From Roseivirga sp. UBA6061 (GTDB taxonomy: Bacteria > Bacteroidota > Bacteroidia > Cytophagales > Cyclobacteriaceae): a stretch of 9,853 nt of DNA. Shown here piece by piece: positions 1 to 7,271 of this stretch. The notes below the pieces were generated by a model. That model was not told the origin of the DNA. It worked only from the letters and a program-made list of their open reading frames with translations, and searched no databases. The stretch is from NCBI GenBank assembly GCA_002427745.1, contig DIYF01000168.1:1-9853 (forward strand), in the 5' to 3' direction. Each line of letters opens with the position of its first letter. The first letter of the stretch is position 1. Made by a program: the position numbers and the translations under genes.

Positions 1-571
1 AGCCGTTATAGGCCGGAGGGGTAATGCCGTTCATTCTCAGATAAATGATTGACTGAGAGTTATGATGGCCTGTATGGTTTTTGATCCAGACCAGAAGTTC
101 CTCCTTGGTCACTTCTTTGTTGTCAAAGAAGGGGAGAATCACCGTTTCCTGAAGCTGCTTCTTGCTCATGCCTGCTACCAGTTGGTCAATGGCGTCAAAT
201 CGCTGTTTCAGGAGCGAAATAATCTCAGCCTTCGATCCGCCCACCAGAGCCGCATTGTCATTATAGTTCGGGTCAAACGGTAATTCTTTCCCTTCAATAA
301 ATACACCAGGCATATAATAGATTGAAAAAGAGATATGTCTCAGCTGCCCTGCGAAATCACGGATTTCTTCCGTGGGTTTAAAAGAAAACTTGTCAACCGG
401 CATAGCCTCAGCTACCTGAATCGTGTAGTTTTTCATATTCTCCCAGGTGGCTCTGAATTCATCTTTAAAAGCAGGTGTTTCTTCTTTGTTCCCAACCAGC
501 GTAAAAGAAGCTGTCAGTGTGATGAAGGCCACTGCTGCTAACAAATAGGGTAATGATGTTCTTACTTTCAT
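1..571 (-). CDS. Exported DinB-family (four-helix, putative metal-binding) protein, 3' end cut by window
   Basis: Reading leftward from the ATG at 569-571, the frame is open to the window edge (190 codons), so only the extreme C terminus is missing. Residues 1 to about 27 form a basic start plus a hydrophobic stretch (LLAAVAFITLTASFTLVG), which looks like a signal peptide; there is no lipobox cysteine. The rest matches the DinB/YfiT-like fold: His79 in the LRHIS motif of the second helix, and His166/His170 in NHTGHHNSQ followed by YLRMNGITPP, the usual end of the family. The three histidines are the expected divalent-metal triad. Family members include thiol transferases and DNA-damage-inducible proteins, but the substrate of exported Bacteroidota versions is unknown to me. 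The gene is divergent from the histidine kinase operon across 362 bp. The DinB assignment is firm; the biochemical role is not known. Confidence 0.88.
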   Translation of the reverse strand, partial: MKVRTSLPYLLAAVAFITLTASFTLVGNKEETPAFKDEFRATWENMKNYTIQVAEAMPVDKFSFKPTEEIRDFAGQLRHISFSIYYMPGVFIEGKELPFDPNYNDNAALVGGSKAEIISLLKQRFDAIDQLVAGMSKKQLQETVILPFFDNKEVTKEELLVWIKNHTGHHNSQSIIYLRMNGITPPAYNG

Positions 572-933
572 GATCGTTGATTTTTGACTGGTTTTACGTC
601 CCGAGATTAAGCCGGAGACAATCCGCCTGAGTGAAGTGTTCAGGGAAATGACCGAACGAGCCGACATATGTTTTGACCGGACAAAAAAGGAGGGTTTAAG
701 GGTTTTTCAGGCCATCTGCCTGCTCATATCCGGTATGGCACTGCTCAGGCAGGGTTCTGGCCTGGTCATCCGGACTTTATATCAAAACTACGCGTATGCC
801 GGTTAGAATGGATGATGTGAATAGGAACCCGGCAGATAGACAGGCATCATATTTCATGGTTGACATGTGTGTTTTCAGACCCCGGGTTTCTTTTTTCGTA
901 TAACCGGAAGTTGCAACCGAAACAGAGGCCTCT
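572..933. other. Divergent intergenic region between DinB gene and two-component operon
   Basis: This 362-bp stretch must contain the start signals for both the leftward DinB gene and the rightward kinase operon. I found no clear Bacteroidota promoter (TTTG / TAnnTTTG) on either strand. It contains a nested inverted repeat at 708-764, listed separately. It also contains an open frame of 52 codons from an ATG at 648 to a TAG at 804-806, which I do not call as a gene because it lacks recognisable similarity. The kinase frame has an in-frame stop at 901-903, so its start cannot lie further upstream than that. Confidence 0.6.
708..764. repeat. Nested inverted repeat (potential large hairpin) upstream of the kinase operon
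   Basis: Two perfect inverted arm pairs are nested. The outer pair is CAGGCC at 708-713 with GGCCTG at 759-764. The inner pair is CTGCCTG at 716-722 with CAGGCAG at 746-752. Two bases separate the arms on the left and six on the right, so the hairpin would have an asymmetric internal loop and a 23-nt apical loop. It sits about 170 bp before the kinase start and about 137 bp before the DinB start. No T-tract follows on the plus strand; on the minus strand only short A/T runs follow, so a terminator is not clearly supported. It could be a leader structure, an operator or a repeat remnant. Confidence 0.5.
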
Positions 934-1959
934 ATGGACAACAGAAAAATGATCAACCGGATAGCTATGCTCCTTGTGGGGCTGGGTATGCCGATATATT
1001 ATAAAACCCGTTACTTCCTGGCCGGAGAACTCACCTTAGATCAGATATTCAGCGTTTACCTGATAGCCGATGTCTTTTTCCCTCTGAGTCTTGCGGCTGC
1101 CATGGTATATGGCTATCAGTTTATGGAAAAGCGCTTTCTTAAAAGCTCTACCATGTGGATGCTGACTTCTAAAGTGCTGATACTCATTGTGCTGGCCAGT
1201 GGGGTAAGTATCGGGTACTCCTGGTTTTTCTTCACTTATATTGTACCATATCCTTTGGGTTCAGAGTTTTACTTTGACTTTGTCCTGATGTCGCTGCTGG
1301 TCCCCCTTTTTGTCAATGGTGTGGGAATGACACTGCATTATTACCAACAATGGAAGTCGGAGAGCTCTCAGCGCCAGAACCTGGAGGAGGAAAATCTGAA
1401 GGCCCAGTTCGAAATACTCAAAAACCAGGTCAACCCGCACTTTCTGTTCAATTGCTTTAATGCACTATCAGTACTGATCAAAGAGAGTCAGGCAAGAGCT
1501 GATGAATTTCTCAAGCATCTGGCCAGGGTATACCGCTTTGTACTGGAGGTAAAAGAGAAAGAACTGATCAAGGTGAAAGAGGAACTTGAGGTCATGCAAT
1601 CCTATGTACATTTGATGAAGGGGCGACTGGGAGAGAAGCTCAGTGTGAGCCTGAATATTCCCGAAGCCCAGCAGGAGCATTATATTCCGCCCTTGACTCT
1701 GCAGATATTGATGGAAAATGCCCTGAAACATAATAAAGCTACTACGGATGAACCTCTGCGCATCGCAATCGATATAAACGAGAGAAATGAAATCAGTTTT
1801 AAGAATAATCTGAACCTGGTTAAGGATGTGCAGTCCACCAACATCGGCCTTAAGAATATCATTGAACGATACGAGTACCTGTCTGACTCAGGAGTGCAGG
1901 TAGAAAAGAGTCATGATAGTTTTGCTGTGAAAGTGCCTCTGATAAAAATGGAACCATGA
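934..1959 (+). CDS. LytS/YehU-type membrane sensor histidine kinase
   Basis: This is a 341-residue sensor kinase of the His_kinase (PF06580) plus HATPase type, a normal length for the family. The N-terminal half holds about four hydrophobic membrane segments (roughly residues 8-23, 38-62, 75-103 and 113-137). A charged helical linker likely to be coiled coil follows (about 140-165). The H-box is QVNPHFLFNCFNAL with the phospho-accepting His169. The ATP-binding N-box is ENALKHN (261-267), and NIGLKN (303-308) is the G-box-like element. No periplasmic sensor domain is evident, so the stimulus is probably sensed within the membrane or by a partner. The ATG at 934 is preceded by an in-frame stop at 901 and only a weak purine stretch. 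The stop overlaps the start of the response regulator (ATGA), which indicates translational coupling. By family logic it autophosphorylates and passes phosphate to the downstream regulator. Confidence 0.95.
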   Translation: MDNRKMINRIAMLLVGLGMPIYYKTRYFLAGELTLDQIFSVYLIADVFFPLSLAAAMVYGYQFMEKRFLKSSTMWMLTSKVLILIVLASGVSIGYSWFFFTYIVPYPLGSEFYFDFVLMSLLVPLFVNGVGMTLHYYQQWKSESSQRQNLEEENLKAQFEILKNQVNPHFLFNCFNALSVLIKESQARADEFLKHLARVYRFVLEVKEKELIKVKEELEVMQSYVHLMKGRLGEKLSVSLNIPEAQQEHYIPPLTLQILMENALKHNKATTDEPLRIAIDINERNEISFKNNLNLVKDVQSTNIGLKNIIERYEYLSDSGVQVEKSHDSFAVKVPLIKMEP

Positions 1960-2720
1960 AAGTACTGATTGTAGAAGACGAAGATGCTGCAGCAAGAGGA
2001 CTGATTGCCGCTCTGGAAGCACAGCGGCTTTATGATATAGAGGTACTCATGGTAATCGACAGCGTAGACTGCTCCATTAAGTATTTAAAAAACAATCCGG
2101 CCCCCGACCTGATCTTTATGGACATACAGCTTTCTGACGGGCTGAGCTTTAAGATATTCGAGAAAGTGGAGGTGAGTTCGCCTATTATTTTCTGCACAGC
2201 CTACGACCAGTACGCTATCCAGGCTTTTAAGGTAAACGGACTGGATTACCTGCTTAAACCAGTGGATGAAGAGGATGTATTGAAGAGTCTGAAAAAGCTC
2301 AAAAGCTGGCAGGAGAGGGTATTGAACCAATTTAACCTCAGTGAACTGGGGAGTGTTTTTGAGAACTTAAAAGCCAAACCTGCCTATAAAAACCGGTTTC
2401 TCGTAAAAGCGGGACAGAAGTTCTCCTACAAGAACACTGAAGATGTAGCCTGCTTTTATACTTCAGAAGGTATTCACTACCTCAGGATCTTTAACGGGCG
2501 TAAGTTTCAGATAGACAAAACGATAGAAGAAGTAGAAAGGCTGGTAGATCCGGAGATCTTCTTTCGCATCAACCGACAATGCCTGATCAATATCAGGGCG
2601 GTGAAATCTGTGGAGCAGGAGTACAGGAGGATGCTTGTCCATACCGAGCCTGTGATGGAGGAAGAACAGTTCGTAAGCCGTCAGCGTACGCAGGCCTTTA
2701 AAAACTGGCTGGATGATTGA
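1956..2720 (+). CDS. LytTR-family response regulator (LytR/AlgR type)
   Basis: This is a 254-residue two-domain regulator. The receiver domain (about 1-118) shows the acidic pair near the N terminus (Glu7/Asp8 in VEDED), the phospho-acceptor Asp56 in FMDIQLSDG, the switch Thr81 in FCTAYD and the conserved Lys101 in LLKPVD. The C-terminal half (about 145-250) is a LytTR DNA-binding domain, with the typical IHYLRIFNGRKFQIDKTIEE segment and the FFRINRQCLINIRAV core. LytTR proteins bind pairs of direct repeats in promoters. The start overlaps the kinase stop by 4 bp, so the two are a cognate pair. The target genes are not evident here. Linkage of PF06580 kinases with LytTR regulators is standard in Bacteroidota. 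Confidence 0.96.
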   Translation: MKVLIVEDEDAAARGLIAALEAQRLYDIEVLMVIDSVDCSIKYLKNNPAPDLIFMDIQLSDGLSFKIFEKVEVSSPIIFCTAYDQYAIQAFKVNGLDYLLKPVDEEDVLKSLKKLKSWQERVLNQFNLSELGSVFENLKAKPAYKNRFLVKAGQKFSYKNTEDVACFYTSEGIHYLRIFNGRKFQIDKTIEEVERLVDPEIFFRINRQCLINIRAVKSVEQEYRRMLVHTEPVMEEEQFVSRQRTQAFKNWLDD

Positions 2721-2774
2721 TGCCGCAGCTCCCATTCTTTAGTGTCAGACCCTCTCTGGATTGTGAGGTCTGAG

Positions 2775-2820
2775 AAATCTGTACAGGCCTCTTTCCGGAA
2801 GAAACCTATACAGATTTTTA
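2775..2820 (+). terminator. Probable intrinsic terminator of the two-component operon
   Basis: AAATCTGTACAGG (2775-2787) pairs with CCTATACAGATTT (2805-2817), giving 12 of 13 matched positions with one A/C mismatch. The stem runs into TTTTT at 2815-2819. The loop contains TTCCGGAA, which can extend the structure. A smaller inverted repeat lies just upstream: TCAGACC at 2745-2751 with GGTCTGA at 2767-2773. The structure lies between the rightward regulator (stop at 2718-2720) and the leftward lipoprotein gene ending at 2825, so it separates convergent transcripts. On the minus strand the run after the stem is shorter (AGATTTCTC), so minus-strand termination is less certain. Confidence 0.7.
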
Positions 2821-2824
2821 CCCC

Positions 2825-3169
2825 TTATTCTACCTGCGGAGTATTGTTGGCATCCCATCTCACTTTAGTAACCGTTCCTGAGCTTATCTGGAAGCCGGTA
2901 GAACCGAAGAAACCATCAGAGTTCACCCTGATAAAGTAGTTTCCGATATTCAGCTCTTTCGAGCGGTTGGGGAGAGCGGTGGCCTGGAAACGGAATAATA
3001 CAATATCTGTGTTTTCTGCCGGACTAATGAGTATCTCTCTGTCGGCAGAGCCATTAACAAATGATATTTCCAGGGTGCCTGTCGTAGGGAATTCATCCTT
3101 GTCACAACTGGTGAAAAGGAAGAGTGCCAACATGATGAAGAGGGCGCTCGTTGTCTTGAAATCTTTCAT
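2825..3169 (-). CDS. Small surface-type lipoprotein of unknown function
   Basis: This 114-residue protein starts with MKDFKTTSALFIMLALFLFTSC, a lipoprotein signal peptide with Cys22 as the lipidated residue. The mature protein begins CDKDEF. This fits the Bacteroidota lipoprotein export pattern of a lysine followed by two acidic residues just after the cysteine, which is known to send lipoproteins to the cell surface. The body (about 30-114) is rich in alternating hydrophobic residues with GTLEISFVNG, NYFIRVNSDG and SGTVTKVRWDANN, suggesting a small beta-sandwich, but I recognise no family. It has its own 201-bp upstream gap from the cytochrome gene and is convergent with the regulator operon. 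A palindrome lies 15 bp before the start codon. Coding status is supported by the lipobox; function is unknown. Confidence 0.8.
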   Translation of the reverse strand: MKDFKTTSALFIMLALFLFTSCDKDEFPTTGTLEISFVNGSADREILISPAENTDIVLFRFQATALPNRSKELNIGNYFIRVNSDGFFGSTGFQISSGTVTKVRWDANNTPQVE

Positions 3170-3184
3170 GATTCAGAGTTTGAT

Positions 3185-3205
3185 TGAGTAATTAATTGTT
3201 ACTCA
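3185..3205. promoter_or_regulatory. 21-bp palindrome upstream of the small lipoprotein gene
   Basis: TGAGTAA (3185-3191) and TTACTCA (3199-3205) are perfect 7-bp inverted arms around the 7-base spacer TTAATTG. The centre is AT-rich. The site lies 15 bp upstream of the minus-strand ATG at 3167-3169 and about 165 bp downstream of the cytochrome stop. Its position and symmetry suit a dimeric-repressor operator or a short 5'-UTR hairpin. No T-run follows on the minus strand, so a terminator for the cytochrome gene is less likely. I cannot name a regulator. Confidence 0.4.
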
Positions 3206-3370
3206 CCTGAGGTCATAAATCATGCCGATCTGACCTGTTTGAATCGGTTTTTTACCTTTTCTCAAATAGATTTTAAGCAAAATTCTCAGGCCAGGTACAG
3301 AATGTCAAAGCACCTTGATAACAGGCTTGAGTCATCAGGGTATGTCGCTCTCAGCGCAGCGCGAAAAAGG

Positions 3371-3973
3371 CTACATCTGATCAGGGCTGACAGGTACAGG
3401 CACGATGTTTTCTACCGGATCAATGCTTTTCAAATAAGTGAAGATTGAATGGATATCTTCATCCTTCATCCCGGCATAATTCACCCAGGGCATTGGAGGT
3501 AGCAGCATGCGGGTATCATCCATACCTTTAAATTTCCCCTGGGTCAGGGCCTTCTTGAATTGTTCTTCCGTCCAGTTGCCAATACCGGTAGCATCAGGGG
3601 TCAGATTGCCGGCAAAGGTAATTCCCCAGGGACCTGCTGCGGCAGTGAGGTCAGGGTAGAACATAGCAAACCCCTCTTTGATCATCGGACTATCAAAGTT
3701 TACGACAGGTCTGTTGGCGGGATAGCCCGAAAGCCTTAGCTCTTCAATCACCTCAGGACCATTAGGGCCCATCCTTTTAGGAGAGTGACAGTCGTTACAG
3801 CCCATAATCTCAACGAGGTATTTACCTTTTACAATCTCACTATCAGTATCTGAGACTGAGACGGGTGGATTACTTGGTGTTGACTCCCCGGTACCACTGC
3901 TTTGGCATGATGCGAGCACAAAAGTAAAGACGAGAACTGTGGAAATGATTAAAGGTGTCCTTGAGGTTTTCAT
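3371..3973 (-). CDS. Monoheme cytochrome c lipoprotein
   Basis: This 200-residue exported electron-transfer protein has a signal peptide ending in VLASC, so Cys23 is a lipidation site. A low-complexity Ser/Thr/Pro/Gly linker follows (about 24-45). The single heme-attachment motif is CNDCH (Cys59, Cys62, His63), and the distal ligand is probably Met161 in LLPPMPW. The segment ITFAGNLTPDATGIGNW and the end MKDEDIHSIFTYLKSIDPV are typical of the class I cytochrome domains found with periplasmic dehydrogenases and oxidases. Heme would be attached outside the cytoplasm by the c-type maturation system. No partner dehydrogenase is adjacent, so its electron donor cannot be inferred. The ATG at 3971-3973 gives a complete signal peptide. 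It is separated from the S9 peptidase stop by 163 bp and is probably transcribed on its own. Confidence 0.92.
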   Translation of the reverse strand: MKTSRTPLIISTVLVFTFVLASCQSSGTGESTPSNPPVSVSDTDSEIVKGKYLVEIMGCNDCHSPKRMGPNGPEVIEELRLSGYPANRPVVNFDSPMIKEGFAMFYPDLTAAAGPWGITFAGNLTPDATGIGNWTEEQFKKALTQGKFKGMDDTRMLLPPMPWVNYAGMKDEDIHSIFTYLKSIDPVENIVPVPVSPDQM

Positions 3974-4136
3974 GGCTGAATGCGTTTGGTTGATACTTAA
4001 AGCTACACACTAAATGAGCCTGTAAAAATTCAGGAAGGGAGTTTTGAAAGGGTTGTCGCCAATAAGTCCACATTCAGGCCTGAAGGAGCCTTTAGCTCAG
4101 ATATCACTGTCAGTTATGAAGCCAGGCCTTCTGTTT

Positions 4137-6059
4137 TCAGTTCTTTCCGATATGCCGGTCGGCCCAGTTGAGCCAGTTGCTGAGTACACTTTTGAATTGC
4201 CTGGGGTTGCCAATACTATGTTCTGCTCTCGGATAGATCATCATTTCAACAGTTTTACCTGCGTCTTTCATGGCACGATACATCTCCCAGGCCTGCAGGG
4301 TAGGGCTTCGTGAATCATTGGCACCATGTAGAATGAGGAGAGGGGTGTTCGCATTTTTCACATAAAAGACGGGGGAGGCTTTGCGGTAGTTCTCTGGCTT
4401 ATCAATGAGCAGGGCTTTGTATTCCCACACACCAATATCACGGTTGCTAAACTCATGTTGCCCGTAGAGACTCACCAGATTGGAGACTCCGGCCACGCTG
4501 ATGGCAGCTTTAAACCGATCGGTTTGGGTGATGGCCCAATTAGCCATATAGCCGCCATAACTCCAGCCACCTAACACCAGCTTGTTCTCATCCACTATAC
4601 CGCGTTTGATCAACTGGTCTACTCCGGCCATGATATCATCAAAGTCAGTATGCCCGAAAGCATTGCGGTTACCTGCATAGAAATCTCTGCCATAGCCTAT
4701 GCTTCCTCTGAAATTAGGCTGAAAGACTACATAGCCATTATCAGCAAAAAACTGGCCCATCCAGTTGAAATCATCGAGTACTACTGCATCTGGCCCGCCA
4801 TGGGGTATTACCATAAGCGGATAAGTCTGATTTCTGTTGTAGTCAGGAGGGTAGTTGACGATTCCCTGAACCCGGGTGCCATCATTACTTTTATAGTCCA
4901 GAACACCACTGGTAGTTTTGATTTTTGACTTCAGTCCGGCATTCAGGTCGGTAAGAGGAACGGCATCTTCCGGCTTACTACCGGCAGCAAGCCGGTATAG
5001 CTGTTTGGTCTTAGCGCTTCGTGAGGCTGTGAAGTAAATACGGCCATCGATGAGCTGGTAGTTGTAAACGACCCAATAGGGAGAGAGAAGTGGAGTGATT
5101 TCTCCTGCCAGGTTGAGCTTGTAAACACCTGTATAGCCGTTTCTGGGAGTAGAAAAGCTTATATTCTGTTCATCTACCCATTCCAAATGCTCAATGGTTG
5201 GATCGAAGGCATAGGTCATATTCTTTGTTTCGCCTGAAGTGATATTTGCGATAAACAGACCATCATTGGATGCATAACCTTCCGTGCTGCCGGCAAAGGC
5301 AATTTGCTGACCGGAAGGGGAAAAACACGGGTGATTCAATGAGTTGGCTTCCCGGAACTTGTAAAGTGATTTTCCTGTCTTCATATCCAGCACTTCTATC
5401 CAGGCATTGGTGATGGCCTCATAGTTGTCGTAGTTTTTGGCACCTAGTATGGCCAGTCTTTGCCCGTCAGCGCTGAACTTGAAGTCGATGATACGATAGC
5501 TCCCGTCCGTGATTTTCTTTTTATTACCGGAATGGATGTTATATGTCCATAAAGCATTGGTGAAGAATTCGGTACCTGCCCAATAACCTCCACCATTAGC
5601 GACTTCCTGAGCCACCAGTACACTGTCTCTGGGTTCATCATCTACATATGCGATAGTTTCGTTGTCCAGCCACTGATAGCCAGATAAGTAGTTTTGCGCA
5701 TCCGAGATCATTTTGGCTTCTCCGCCTGTGGCGGGGAGAAGGTAAATCTGCTGAAGATTGTTTCGATACGAAATGAAGGAGATCCATTGGCCGTCTTTCG
5801 ACCATTGAGGGTCGTAGTCATACTCATTTTCAGTAAGTCTCATGGCATTGCTGCCATCAAGGTCTGAAACCATAACAGAGGAAACCGTTCTGCCGTCCCA
5901 ATTGGTTTTAGAGGTTCCGGCATAGAGTATTTTCGACCGGAAAACCCTGTGACTATTCAGGTTTTCCATACCCAGATGATCTTCTACGCTCAACTGGGCC
6001 AGGCCAAAGAGCGGAATGAAGAGCAGGAGACAGGACAGGAAAAAGGAGCGCTGTTTCAT
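4137..6059 (-). CDS. S9 family peptidase (prolyl oligopeptidase / acylaminoacyl-peptidase type), exported
   Basis: This is a 640-residue serine peptidase of normal length for TolB-propeller S9 enzymes. Residues 1 to about 21 (MKQRSFFLSCLLLFIPLFGLAQ) form a cleavable signal peptide, so it acts in the periplasm or beyond. Residues about 25-370 are WD40/TolB-like propeller repeats (for example GSNAMRLTENEYDYDPQWS, FSADGQRLAILG and FSPSGQQIAFAG). The alpha/beta-hydrolase domain (about 385-640) has the oxyanion segment PHGGPDA (His420), the nucleophile Ser500 in GGWSYGGYM, Asp582 in HGANDSRSP and His614 in PRAEHS, which is a complete triad. It likely cleaves short peptides, releasing dipeptides or acylated residues. 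Its start overlaps the stop of the upstream DUF1349 gene by 4 bp (ATGA), so the two are co-translated. The exact specificity cannot be read from the sequence. Confidence 0.95.
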   Translation of the reverse strand: MKQRSFFLSCLLLFIPLFGLAQLSVEDHLGMENLNSHRVFRSKILYAGTSKTNWDGRTVSSVMVSDLDGSNAMRLTENEYDYDPQWSKDGQWISFISYRNNLQQIYLLPATGGEAKMISDAQNYLSGYQWLDNETIAYVDDEPRDSVLVAQEVANGGGYWAGTEFFTNALWTYNIHSGNKKKITDGSYRIIDFKFSADGQRLAILGAKNYDNYEAITNAWIEVLDMKTGKSLYKFREANSLNHPCFSPSGQQIAFAGSTEGYASNDGLFIANITSGETKNMTYAFDPTIEHLEWVDEQNISFSTPRNGYTGVYKLNLAGEITPLLSPYWVVYNYQLIDGRIYFTASRSAKTKQLYRLAAGSKPEDAVPLTDLNAGLKSKIKTTSGVLDYKSNDGTRVQGIVNYPPDYNRNQTYPLMVIPHGGPDAVVLDDFNWMGQFFADNGYVVFQPNFRGSIGYGRDFYAGNRNAFGHTDFDDIMAGVDQLIKRGIVDENKLVLGGWSYGGYMANWAITQTDRFKAAISVAGVSNLVSLYGQHEFSNRDIGVWEYKALLIDKPENYRKASPVFYVKNANTPLLILHGANDSRSPTLQAWEMYRAMKDAGKTVEMMIYPRAEHSIGNPRQFKSVLSNWLNWADRHIGKN

Positions 6060-6643
6060 GAGTTTTGGTTTAACCAGTCACGCCTCCGTTTATCGGGGAC
6101 ATGTACCAGCGAAAAATCTTCGAACAAGGCTTTAAAACCCTCTCCATCAGGAGAAGCAGCCATAAGCCCCACCATCACCGGGGTGTTATCAGGAAACCAG
6201 GCCAGGCGCAACATGGTGAAGCTTTCTCCATCCAGAGAGTATTGCATCTCTATAGCATCCAGGCGTCTGATGGCCTTAAGCCAGACAGCCTGTGGTTTTT
6301 GTTTTAATTCCACCACACTCCAGTCGCTGTTTTCATGGGTTACCACGGCACTTATATTAATGGCTTCATTTACAAACTCCACGCCAGTTTTAATCCAGGT
6401 CTTCTCATTTTTTCTGATCATCAGCCCCATTTGGTCAAACCGTGCTTTATAGTCTCCTGTGATCTTTACCTTCACCTCAAACTCTCCGCCCACAGAGGCA
6501 TGGTAAAAAGGACCATCATCTACGGTGAAGCCATAGTGGGTTTTTCTCCAGAAGTCGGTCTGAGCTATAACCTGCATAGACATTGAGTTATCGCCAATGA
6601 TTTCCCATTGATCAGGCTCGTTAAACCATTGCATTTTCTTCAT
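6056..6643 (-). CDS. DUF1349 domain-containing protein (Ree1-like)
   Basis: This 195-residue protein spans nearly the whole DUF1349 (PF07081) domain, a concanavalin-like beta-sandwich. Typical stretches are residues 29-50 (TDFWRKTHYGFTVDDGPFYH), FEVKVKITGDYKARFDQMGLMIR, WIKTGVEFVNEAINISAVVTHENSDWS, MQYSLDGESFTMLRLAWFP and VMVGLMAASPDGEGFKALFEDFSL. There is no signal peptide, so the protein should be cytoplasmic. The domain is shared with yeast Ree1 (named for regulation of enolase), but its bacterial role is undefined and may involve carbohydrate binding. Translation is coupled to the S9 peptidase by a 4-bp overlap. The ATG at 6641-6643 is followed directly by MKKMQWFNEP, which is typical of the family start. 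The domain call is firm; the function is unknown. Confidence 0.92.
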   Translation of the reverse strand: MKKMQWFNEPDQWEIIGDNSMSMQVIAQTDFWRKTHYGFTVDDGPFYHASVGGEFEVKVKITGDYKARFDQMGLMIRKNEKTWIKTGVEFVNEAINISAVVTHENSDWSVVELKQKPQAVWLKAIRRLDAIEMQYSLDGESFTMLRLAWFPDNTPVMVGLMAASPDGEGFKALFEDFSLVHVPDKRRRDWLNQNS

Positions 6644-6716
6644 CGCATAAGAGTTTAATCCGGGGCACAGGGGCCATTACCGGAATTTGCAACTAACCAG
6701 AAGAAAAATGAAAATT

Positions 6717-7271
6717 CTACTCTTCTTTTTGAGCCGCGGTCCACTTTTCCCAGTTGGGTGATCCCTCTCTCCACAGGGGCCTGGCTTCAATGGGTTCAGC
6801 ATGGCTCGGGTAGAGAACGTACCAGGTGGTAGCAGAAGAACGATCGTTACCGCCACCTACCAGGGTGTCCTGAAAGTAATCAGTCATAAAGGCGGTGGAA
6901 TAGCCATTGGTACCGGCAATTTTGGTCCAGTGGTTTTGAAGCCTGAAACGGATCTTGGCACTGTCGCTGTCAACCCGGGGGGCTTGGCCGACAATTCCTT
7001 CGATCTGACCGAAGACCTCACCTTCGAAAATGGTCAGGAATGTGGCCTCAGTGACATGTTCTACGCTATTACCTCCCCAGCCGATTCTGATCGGATAACC
7101 GAGTCTGACGGCTTCGATAAGCTTTTCTTTTTCTCCGAAGAGGGCTTCGCCTTCAGCACTGTTTTGATACACTTTCTGCCAGCCGCCCTGGGTGCCATGC
7201 GCATTTTCGCAGGAGGGAAGAAGCAGTAGGCTAAGGACCGCAAGGCAGGAGAGGAGATAGACTTTTTTCAT
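6717..7271 (-). CDS. Lipoprotein of unknown function
   Basis: This 184-residue protein begins MKKVYLLSCLAVLSLLLLPSC, a lipoprotein signal with Cys21 as the modified residue. The mature start CENAHG lacks the acidic surface-export pattern, so the location may be periplasmic-facing. The core (about 45-175) contains KLIEAVRLGYPIRIGWGGNSVEHVTEATFLTIFEGEVFGQI, then SAKIRFRLQNHWTKIAGTNG and TTWYVLYPSHAEP. The regular hydrophobic pattern and the conserved-looking Gly/Trp and VEH motifs suggest a real folded domain, but I do not recognise the family. It ends 73 bp before the DUF1349 start and could be first in the same leftward transcript, although no promoter or terminator is clear. The tandem repeats lie upstream of it. 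Confidence 0.82.
   Translation of the reverse strand: MKKVYLLSCLAVLSLLLLPSCENAHGTQGGWQKVYQNSAEGEALFGEKEKLIEAVRLGYPIRIGWGGNSVEHVTEATFLTIFEGEVFGQIEGIVGQAPRVDSDSAKIRFRLQNHWTKIAGTNGYSTAFMTDYFQDTLVGGGNDRSSATTWYVLYPSHAEPIEARPLWREGSPNWEKWTAAQKEE

Noticed and set aside
3998..4005. TAGCTTTA on the minus strand as a -7 promoter box for the cytochrome gene
   Set aside because: It matches the Bacteroidota TAnnTTTG consensus at all but the last base, but I found no TTTG-like -33 element at suitable spacing.
4073..4084. TTCAGGCCTGAA, a perfect 12-bp palindrome between the S9 peptidase stop and the cytochrome start
   Set aside because: It has no loop and no adjacent T-run, so it is not a terminator. A 12-bp palindrome can occur by chance; kept only as a note.
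5949..6452. A 167-codon plus-strand open frame
   Set aside because: It is antisense across the S9/DUF1349 junction, where both minus-strand genes have clear family motifs.
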